In this document: positions 56,374-64,000 of the stretch, one piece after another
How positions within the stretch are numbered: position 1 is the stretch's first letter
Layout of the letters: each line of letters opens with the position of its first letter
Assembly: GCF_958979055.1 (NCBI RefSeq)
Contig: NC_084894.1
Coordinates: 26,476,616 to 26,540,615, forward strand
Origin: Alnus glutinosa
Lineage: Eukaryota > Streptophyta > Magnoliopsida > Fagales > Betulaceae
Length of the DNA: 64,000 bases
Direction of reading: 5' to 3'
Program-made: the position numbers and the translations under genes
Notes under the pieces: generated by a model
What the model saw: only the letters and a program-made list of their open reading frames with translations
The model's database searches: none
Told to the model about the DNA's origin: nothing

Positions 56374-58289
56374 AAGAACAGAGAAAGCAAAGAGAACAAT
56401 GGGAGGAAAAAGGTCTCTCGATTAATCTGTAATGTATGAATACAAAAATGAAAAGATTACAAATATATAGCTTGAGTACTCGAGCTCACTAAGCCTAAAC
56501 TGTTACAACAGAATGTAAACTAACATAACAATAGAGAGTCCCCAAGGAACACACAATAACCAGTAATTGAGCGCCTGGTGTCCACACAACCGGCCAAATT
56601 AGAATCACAAAAAGCTTTGAGTTGTAACTCTGTGTTGGCAAGAAAGAAAAGCCCTTGTGCAAGAGCATGTTTGACATATCTCAAGACCCTATGAGCAGCA
56701 TCAAGGTGAGATTGTCTAGGTTTATCCATGAATTGATTGAGGGTTTGAACAGAATATGTAAGATCAGGCTGGGTGATTGTCAAATACAATAGTCGACCAA
56801 TCAAACGCCGATATGAAGTAGGATTCGAGAGAAGAGTGTCATCATCCTCAGACAACTTCAAATTCTGCTCCATAGGAAACTGAGCAGGTTTGGAAGCCAA
56901 CAATCCAGAATCTTCCAATATTTCCAAAGCATACTTTCGTTGGCAAACATAAATGCCAATAGAAGAATGAGCTATTTCCAAGCCAAGAAAGTACTTTAAA
57001 GGACCCAAATCTTTGAACTTAAAACGCTCATTCAACATAGTGATAAAAGATGAAACATCTTGAGAGTCATTACTTGCAATAGCAACATCATCCACATAGA
57101 CAAGCAAAGCAATGAAAGATGAACCTTGAAGCAGAGTAAACAGGGAATAATCGGCTTTGGACTGCACAAAACCAAGGTCAATGAGAGTAGAAGAGAATTT
57201 TGAAAACCATTATCTCGAAGTTTGCTTCAAGTCACAGAGAGACTTGGTGAGCCGACACACCTTAGGCTCTCCCTTAATGTCAAAACCCGAAGGCATTTTC
57301 ATTCAAATCACCATGCAAAAAAGTATTATTTACATCCAATTGATGGAGAACCCAATTATTGGCAGCAGCTAAAGCTAAAAGACACTTAACAGTAGTCATT
57401 TTAACTATAAGAGAAAATGTATCATGATAGTCTAAACCCTCACACTGGGTAGACCCCTTGTGACTAACCAAGCTTTATACCTTTCTATGCTACCATCAGC
57501 CTTATATTTAATTTTGTATACCCATTTACAACCAATTGGGTGTTTAGTAGGTGGAAGGTCACAAACAATCCAAGTATTATTAGCCTCTAGAGCTGAAATT
57601 TCAGCAGTCATAACATCATGCCAATGATCAAACTTAACAGCTTCATGTTAAAATTTAGGTTAAGGTTGAGCAAAAATAGAAAAGCAAAAATGTCTATAAG
57701 TAGGAGAAAGTTTATCACAAAAAAGATAACTAGATAAAGAATAAGGAATACCTGAATTTGGTGCTGTGAAGGAAGGCAGAGATGGTAAAGAAGAAGTTGC
57801 TAGTTGACAGTGACACCGCTGTAGATACCGAGGTTGAGTTTTAAGACGAGTGGATCTGCGAGGTGGAGAGGGAGGTATAGCAGGGGATGAAGAGATAGAT
57901 GTAAGTGAAGAAGGTAAATCCGAATGAGAAGAATGAGAATATTGTACAGGTTGTATAGGTAAAAAATGTGCGGAATATGTGGGTAAAGAAACTGGAAAAT
58001 CATGAATAGGTACAGGTAAAGAAATTGTAGAATTATGTGAAGGATGTGTAGTGAAACAACCATCAGAAGAAGAATGTGTAAGATTTAAAGTGAAAGGAAA
58101 AATATGCTCATGAAATACAGAATTACGACAGAAAGAACAGAGAAAACAAAGAGAACAATGGGGGGAAAAAGATCTCTCAAGTAATCTGTAATGTATGAAT
58201 ACAAAAATGAAAAGATTACAAATATATAGCTTGAGAACTCGAGCTAACTAAACCTAAACTGTTACAACAGAATGTAAACTAACATAACA
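56374..58289 (-). mobile_element. Internally deleted Ty1/copia element nested in the long-TIR element
   Basis: Two 157-bp direct repeats, 56374-56530 and 58133-58289 (minus-strand start TGTTATGTTAGTTTACATTC, end CTGTTCTT), are LTRs of a minus-strand element. The interior begins directly in integrase C-terminal sequence (SVFHEHIFPF at about 58110) and ends directly in RNase H sequence (GYCVFLGDSLL at 56535). The gag, protease and most of the integrase region and the end of pol were therefore deleted up to the LTRs. No convincing TSD was found. Confidence 0.85.
56531..58132 (-). pseudogene. Copia integrase C-terminus, reverse transcriptase and partial RNase H
   Basis: From 58132 leftward: integrase tail and a Ser/Pro-rich linker, then TAEISALEANNTW, CKWVYKIKYKADGSI, and RT segments [14 protein letters not shown] and LLVYVDDVAIAS, where the YVDD box is intact. 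RNase H SITGYCVFLGDS is cut by the LTR. Stops and frame changes occur near 57650, 57440, 57290 and 57210. Confidence 0.88.
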
Positions 58290-58738
58290 ATTTAGTAACT
58301 ATATATAAGTAACAGTCCAACTATATACAAGTATAAATATCTTCTAACTCTAATAAATGGCTTCTAGTTTAGAGAATAGTGGAGGAGAAGAAGAGATAAG
58401 GTCTCGAAGAAGAGATAGGATATTATTATGCTGTAGGAACAGGAAACCAAGTGTTGTTCTATTAATTCGGAGTTGATAAGAGATGTTTGGAGTAATTGTT
58501 TATGCATTTGGGAAGTTTTGCTGGCTGACGAGAGTTCCATCCCAATAGGGGCACTTGCCGGTGAGGAAGATCCCATTTAGAAGAAGGGAGAAAAATCTAC
58601 GTATCTAAAACTTTTCTTCTTGTGAACAATTTTTTAGCTTGAATTATGCAGTTGTGGTTGATGGTTTATGGGGTCTGCAAATGGACCTCAATCCGCCACT
58701 GGAGGGAGGCTTCAAGAGGTTGAAGAAGAAGATAAAGC

Positions 58739-58742
58739 TGTG

Positions 58743-58785
<43 letters not shown>
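58739..58785. repeat. Poly-T tract in the right TIR
   Basis: About 40 consecutive T in the right TIR; the corresponding left arm has no such run. Confidence 0.85.
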
Positions 58786-58787
<2 letters not shown>

Positions 58788-58989
58788 GTTTTAATTTTTA
58801 ATAAAATAACAAAAAAATATTTTAATAAAAAAATGCTAACGTGGTACTAATGATCTACAGTTAACTTGGTAAATTAACGGAGGGATCTATTTAGAATAAT
58901 CGAAAACTCATACGTCTAATTTCCAAAATTAAAAAGTGAGAGTAATTTCAAATCGCGCGTTTACCCAATAATTTATCATAGGTTTTTCC

Positions 58990-59225
58990 AAATACAATTA
59001 TAATTTATATATGTTGCGTTGTGAGTGCAAGTGTGAATATTAAGTCTCACGTTGGATAGAAACAACAACAATATAATATTGTTTAACTCAAATTTATATG
59101 GTGTTTTAATATAGAGCGTTGTTAGGAGTACTCCATCTTTTACTTCAAGTTCCTTTCAAAACGTGACAATTCATATATTACTTATTATGTGAGTCACTAA
59201 ATTGATGTCACAAGCCTATACTCTA

Positions 59226-59256
<31 letters not shown>

Positions 59257-59936
59257 GCCCTCACTCTCGAAGCTATATGTCAACCACCTTGTCTCCTTGT
59301 TCTTGAGCCTACAAGAATAAATGGATGCCAATAGTTCTCATGTGGCAATAGCTAGGATATAGTAGACCTCTTTTTAATACTTACGTGCCTGCCTTTCTTG
59401 GTCAGGCTAGGTCCGGCCTGCTTGGGTCAATTAATGGGCTGAAAAGGCTCGCTTCTTGAGGGGCTTATTATGTGGTACACCACTTGTTAAACCCTAGATA
59501 AGAAAGCCACAATTTGCAGGCCCATGACCCATGAGAGGCCAAAAGGCCTTTTAGATTGTCCATAAAATAAGAAACACAACCAAAGAGTAGTCGTGCTTTT
59601 TATGACTGAAGGATCTGCCTGGGGTTCTTCAAATTTCATTCTACAGGAGTCTAGCCAATAGTATTTCAACTGAAAGAAACATAGCATGGAGGTTTATTAC
59701 ATGTTTAAAGGTACAAATGCCCAATACAAAGTTGTTGTTGGGCAAACTTTAATTTCTTTCATCCCTTTTTTTAAAACTGACATTATCTTTAGAGCGTGTG
59801 ATTCTTATATTCATTTTAAAAATACGTGTGAAAATATGCACGTTCAAATCATATATTCTATAAACAGATTCAATTTCATACACCAAGACAAAAATAATAT
59901 CTTTCAAAATCGATGATTGCATCAAAGATGTACTTG
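58990..59936. other. Intergenic, with a 26-base poly-C tract
   Basis: No gene seen. An uninterrupted run of 26 C lies at 59226-59251. The remainder is A/T-rich. Confidence 0.55.
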
Positions 59937-60300
59937 CTAGTAAGAATTTTTAATTGGCTAGTTGTAAATAGCCTCAGACTCAAGAACAAAGGATTATCCC
60001 GGACCTACATTAAGGTATTGACGATGATTTCCAAATATCGCAGAACATAATGCGATACGAAGAGATAGAATGTAATAGAAACAAAGATAGAGGGAACGAA
60101 TTACTTACTCTTAATGGTCAAAGCGAACCCTTTCATTCTGAATTAAAGAATTCGGAATGAATCAAATCTCCCCAAATAGGATTTAAACCTACAACTAGTC
60201 TGTTAATAGCCAACCGCTTTACCACTAAGCTACTGTAGAACAACGGGAGATTAGATCTATGACCCATGCAACTTGTTTTATGGTAGATATGAGGCTGCTA
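59937..60300 (-). mobile_element. Nuclear plastid DNA insertion (NUPT) from the inverted repeat around trnN-GUU
   Basis: The minus strand matches the conserved plastid inverted-repeat region at trnN: GGTATTGACGATGATTTCCA (plus strand), GTCCGGGATAATCC, CTTGAGTCTGAGGCTATTT and CGTATCGCATTATGTTCTGC, then a whole trnN-like sequence. Many differences from plastid sequence are C-to-T or G-to-A, as expected after nuclear cytosine methylation. The left end is near 59937; the right end is uncertain and may reach about 60400. Confidence 0.8.
60168..60239 (-). pseudogene. Plastid-derived trnN-GUU pseudogene
   Basis: 72 bp resembling plastid tRNA-Asn: AGTAGCTTAGTGGTAAAGCG (box A), GGCTATTAACAGACTAG with the GTT anticodon, and GTAGGTTTAAATCCTATTTG (box B). 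Several transitions against the plastid gene disrupt pairing, and it sits in a NUPT, so function is unlikely. Confidence 0.82.
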
Positions 60301-61583
60301 TACCCGAAGTCTAGCCAGTATGGATCCATATCTAGATGTGCTTTTCTTTCTTATAAAGCCTAATTTAGCACCAAGGCCTAGGGATACATGTCGCATTATT
60401 ATTGGTGCCGATATCATATTATTTAGTAGACTGTTATACTACTTTATAATTTTGCAGTGAAAATCAACTATTTAATCAACACTTGTTAAAACAAAAAAAA
60501 AAAAGGCTGATTTTCACTACCACGTTATCCTAGCTGTATGGCAGTCGTATAACAATCTACTAAATAACATTACTTAATTTTTAAACTTATCAAAACCCAA
60601 AGATTAATTTTTAAATGAGAGAGAGAGAGAGAGAGAGATTATCCATCTACAAATTCATCTACTAAGGTAGTTTCTTAAAGTTGTTGAGACATATAAGTCA
60701 CATAATTATTATTAAAAAATAAAATGAAAAATGTTAAAAGCCACACTTTCATATTACAAGTATTTTACTCAAGTGACAGTGCCAATCAGTCTTTGTATAA
60801 ATTCTTGTTAAAAAAAATTAAGAATTAATTAATATTGCCACATCAGTATGGATGATAGTAATTAGATAAAGATATGAATTTTAATATTACTCTATTTTTT
60901 ATTTTTTTATTATAAAAATAAAAAATAAAAAAATAAAAAACCTTCCTCTCTTTAATTTATTGCCTCTTTCTCTTTTTCCCATAATAGCCTGATAGCCACC
61001 TGGCCCACCTTTGCATGGTACTATGGTAGGCCGAAGTTGCAGTTGTCAACTTTTCACCAAGAATGACAAGTACTAAATGGATAAACTAAGATAAAGCTTT
61101 TCTAACACTCACAGAAATTTTATTTAAATGTAAATTGGAATCTTACACTCACCAAATTTTTTTTATTGTACATCAAAGACACAAGATGTAATGCAATTTC
61201 CATTGCTTCAGCAGCATATCAGCTTAATTAAACTAAACACATGCAAATTCAGTCACCAAAAAGAAGGTTAAAACAAAAAAAAAAAACAAAAACAAAAACA
61301 CAAAAGCACTTGCCATATGCCACCACTTATGACCTAAATTTTGAAACTAAAACCTTATTGCAGACACAGATATATTATAGATAGCTAGAACTATATATAC
61401 AAACATCTTCAACAGCAATTTCCGGTAGTCTTCGATCTCCAAGTTTAAGAAGCCCCCCCTCCGTAGCTTTGAGCCTCTCTCTCAATTAGCCCAAAACTCT
61501 CTGTAATTGAAATGGGAAGGAAATTTATGAAAGTTTTCCAGTGCTTCACGAAATAGATTTACGGATGCACCATCCTGCATGTC

Positions 61584-61617
61584 GTTTGGGATATATATAT
61601 ATATATATATCCCAAAC
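61584..61617. repeat. Perfect 34-bp palindrome with (AT)10 core
   Basis: GTTTGGG, then (AT)10, then CCCAAAC: the two strands are identical, so the sequence can form a cruciform. Confidence 0.9.
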
Positions 61618-61720
61618 AACGTAGCCAGCTCAAGCGGTTAAGCCTCCAGAGGACAGTTCAACTCCTAAGTTGACGGCTGTTTGATCTGTCATGAAAATTG
61701 CAGACGTTAATGGAGAAATA
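61618..61720 (+). repeat. tRNA-like SINE head fragment
   Basis: GTAGCCAGCTCAAGCGGTTA resembles a tRNA box A and ACAGTTCAACTCC a box B, about 30 bp apart. No A-rich tail or TSD was recognised; it could be a truncated SINE. Confidence 0.4.
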
Positions 61721-62063
61721 CTAATATCTTTCTTTTTAAAATAAGAACAAAGGTCGATCTCTTTCAAAATGGATCGGAAGAAATTTATTTGATAGATGTC
61801 AGTTTAATAGACTAAATTGGAGGAAATTTTTTTCCTTCCCTTATATCATATGTATATGTGTTACTTCACTATGAATAGAGATTCCTAATAATTTTGCTTT
61901 TCGAATTGATGGAATCCGGCCATCTGCCTTAAGAAGTAGGCGGGTTGCTTAATTAAGACCTATTCGGACAGATGGACACCATAAACACTTTCTTATATTT
62001 ATTACCCGAATTACTAACTATCTTAACAACAAATTGTTGGGATCCGGATCGGTACTTATAGTA

Positions 62064-63534
62064 CTAGCTACATGCATGGTGAGAAATTGCACTTTGGCTA
62101 GTTAGGCACTTACTTGGCGGTGGGATTTTATGAACAAAAAAGCAAGCACTAATAACAATGTAGCATAGGAAAAGAACGACCCCTTTCATGTAATGTGAAG
62201 TTCCATCCTGAAGAACAATAAAAACATGTGTTGTTACGATGTTAATCACTAAAAACTGACCAATTAACAGTATTTAACATAATAATTAAAGATATAGATA
62301 GAGAGTTAATTGATAATCTAAGAACCTGTAAAGCGAAGGCTGTGACAATTATCGAGAAAGCAAGAGAACCAGTTTCGAGGAGACTGAAATCAAGATCCAT
62401 TTGGATACCCATTATCCAAGCAACAATTACGCTTAAAGGAACCTGAATTTGATAGATAATGATCAGAATTCTTTGTGTAATAAATTTTGTAAACGATTTT
62501 GTTTTTCTCCTCATTTTTTTTTTTCCGTAGTTTAATTAATTAGTGTCCGTTTGGTTTAGCGATTGAAAAACATGCTGTTTAAAAAAACAATTATTTCAAA
62601 GATAAGTTAAATATTTGATAAAATTGTGATTCGACCTTTAATAAATCATGAATATTTTTAAAATTCACGTTATTTTAAAAAACACATCCCCTTCCTGCAA
62701 TTTAAAAACATGAAAAAATTCATGTAATTTTTTTTTAAGCACTCTTAAACGGAACATTTTTTAAGTGATTTTGTTTAAAAATGCACATGTTTGACCTACG
62801 AAATCACCGGGTAAAACGCACTGTAAGTGCTTTTGGGTTAATTCGTTAATCTTACCACAAACATGGAGATTTGACTTGCAGAACCTAGAGCCACACCCAG
62901 GGATATATCCTGCATGACACCCAGAATTTTATACAGTTATATATTAAATTAACATGTGATCAAGGTATTATATATAAACAAAGCTAAATCATAGATCATA
63001 TATATATATATGTATATACCAATTTGTTCTTGAACGCAAATATGATTGATCCAGCATGTTCTGCCGCATTTCCAACGATTGGTAGCAAGATAATGCTGAT
63101 GAAGCTAACAGAAATTCCCCAAGATTCTGATGCAGCCTAATTGAGAAATTAAATTAAAAGCATGCCCTATGCCATCGAATGTCAGATAATGCAAATATGA
63201 TTCATCAAATGTAAGATTTTGTGGCCCGAATTGCTAGTAATTCAGTAAGGAAATATAAGAAAGCTCTTACAGAACCCACTTGTCCAAACGGATCTCAGGT
63301 ACGTAGCCTACCTTCTTATTCAGATAGGTAAATTTCATAGATACTGTACTAATCTGGATAGCAAATTGATGAGATTCAAATCCAGTTTTTACAATAAAAA
63401 TGTTTGCACACCTCGATTGTTCCAACGACATACTCGGATAGCACAGATATGATAATTGTCATGCCAACCAGCCAAGTAAAGGCACTCCCAAATCCTAGCA
63501 CGGCCTTTTCTTCGTCCTCCTCCTCATCATCATC
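62064..63534 (-). CDS. Vacuolar cation/proton exchanger (CAX), C-terminal half; gene continues past the right edge
   Basis: Five minus-strand exons in phase: 63534-63412, 63136-63020, 62909-62856, 62442-62326 and 62207-62064 (stop at 62064-62066). The family exchanges Ca2+ or other divalent cations for protons across the tonoplast. Exon sequences in order: an acidic stretch [20 protein letters not shown], the central acidic motif region of CAX proteins, followed by [32 protein letters not shown] with the GNAAEH ion-binding motif of the second repeat; [38 protein letters not shown]; and [20 protein letters not shown], the last membrane helix. The C-terminal tail [10 protein letters not shown] is somewhat extended. 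The N-terminal half, including the first GNAxE repeat and the autoinhibitory region, must lie beyond 64000. Which CAX paralogue this is cannot be decided. Confidence 0.92.
62541..62824. mobile_element. MITE in a CAX intron
   Basis: Left end TTAGTGTCCGTTTGGTTTAG and, complemented, right end TTACAGTGCGTTTTACCCGG are roughly inverted. The interior has GATAAAATTGTGATTCGACC and AAACGGAACATTTTTT, shared with 32484-32665. Ends are diverged and the TSD is unclear. Confidence 0.5.
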
Positions 63535-64000
63535 CTGGCCATTACACCAAAACAAATTCTTTAATAAGTAATAAGAGCTTGTAAAAGTATTCTTTAAAAC
63601 CTAAATCTCAAAACCATTTATGAATAAGAATCTTTAATCAATATCATCGACAAATTCTTACAGAACCCAAAGATATATCAAAATGAAATTTAAATAGAAA
63701 AAGATATGCAAACTGTTTGAATTTTATCTCTATTGAGTTTTAATATCAGAATGGTGGATATATTCTTTATCTTATTTTATAATCTTCAAAATGGATTTGA
63801 TTGAAATAATAGAAATGATATTTAGTCCTTAGATTTCACCCCGACTCTTTTGAAGATAATAGTCCAAAAAAGCAGCTACAATTTCTAGACATCAAAATAA
63901 AACATGTACATATATCACCTATATATAATGGTAATTGCTTTGGAAAAAGAATTTCCTTTTCCTAATCCTTAATGGAAAAGGAAAACCCAATTCTTATTAA
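63535..64000. other. CAX intron sequence up to the window edge
   Basis: Immediately upstream of the first CAX exon seen. A/T-rich without an exon I can recognise, so the preceding exon is probably outside the window. Confidence 0.5.

Larger units (their letters stand above)
54238..58989. mobile_element. Composite long-TIR DNA transposon (MULE-like) with captured gene fragment and nested copia
   Basis: The outer ends are long inverted repeats. Left GGAAAAATCTATGAAATTTT and GGGTAAACCGCGATTTAAAT (54238-54281) match the complement of right 58940-58989 (GGAAAAACCTATGATAAATT, GGGTAAACGCGCGATTTGAA). The match continues inward through TTAATTTTGAAAATTAGA, TTCGTTAATTTACC and TTTATTAAAATAATATTTTT on the left. 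The TIR interior (GAAGCCTCCCTCCA) resumes at 55622-55918 after inserted repeats. Inside lie a PB1-gene fragment and a deleted copia element. Long TIRs plus a captured gene fragment suggest a Pack-MULE; a 9-bp TSD was not found. Confidence 0.65.
60301..62063. other. Intergenic, AT-rich, small repeats
   Basis: 3' flank of the CAX gene. Contains a (GA)n run at 60618-60638, an AT palindrome at 61584-61617 and a SINE-like head at 61618-61720. No gene seen. Confidence 0.5.

Noticed and set aside
56145-56399. An open frame on the minus strand in the PB1 fragment region
   Set aside because: It is out of frame with the PB1-coding segment, which has the recognisable domain.
58364-58576. A 70-codon minus-strand frame starting MGSSSPASAPIGMEL
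   Set aside because: It may be another captured exon in the long-TIR element, but I recognise no domain and see no supporting splice sites.
60168-60239. A functional nuclear tRNA-Asn gene
   Set aside because: It matches plastid trnN, not a nuclear tRNA, has pairing-disrupting transitions, and is embedded in longer plastid-like DNA.

Overview
The window is eudicot nuclear DNA: AT-rich, intron-rich genes, a TIR-NBS-LRR (TNL) gene, several classes of plant transposable element and a plastid DNA insertion. A woody rosid is likely, but the species cannot be read from the sequence.

Layout. 1-4080: minus-strand LINE, ORF2 plus a frameshifted RNase H. 4833-6043: TIR transposon. 6520-12849 (+): TNL gene with an N-terminal block of degenerate WRKY exons; its LRR exon has a frameshift. 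14718-18258 (-): three-exon cis-prenyltransferase. 21.4-24.2 kb: decayed Ty3/gypsy chromovirus. 24906-31167 (+): DDB2, 11 exons, with a miniature LTR element (TRIM) in intron 3. 31.2-36.2 kb: repeats, including a Harbinger-type MITE nested in a tandem array. 36259-49956 (+): ABCG31-type PDR transporter, 24 exons, whose introns hold a SINE, a foldback MITE, a solo Cassandra LTR, a second TRIM-like element and a Harbinger-type element. 51949-53088 (-): PRISE/VEP1-like reductase. 54.2-59.0 kb: long-TIR, MULE-like element holding a PB1-gene fragment and a deleted copia element. 59.94-60.3 kb: plastid DNA with a trnN-GUU pseudogene. 62064 to the right edge (-): 3' part of a vacuolar cation/H+ exchanger (CAX) gene.

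The genes do not form a pathway. From memory, the order cis-prenyltransferase - DDB2 - PRISE resembles Arabidopsis At5g58770 - At5g58760 - At5g58750, so this looks like an ancestral block with ABCG31 between DDB2 and PRISE. The most unusual object is the WRKY-TNL gene: the TIR exon has no in-frame ATG before the domain, and its acceptor phase matches the WRKY tail exon exactly. This makes it a candidate NLR with an integrated decoy domain that has lost the WRKYGQK heptapeptide.

Exon models were built by hand from GT-AG sites and reading frame. Summed coding lengths for the cis-prenyltransferase (975 nt), DDB2 (1653 nt) and ABCG31 (4293 nt) are all multiples of three.
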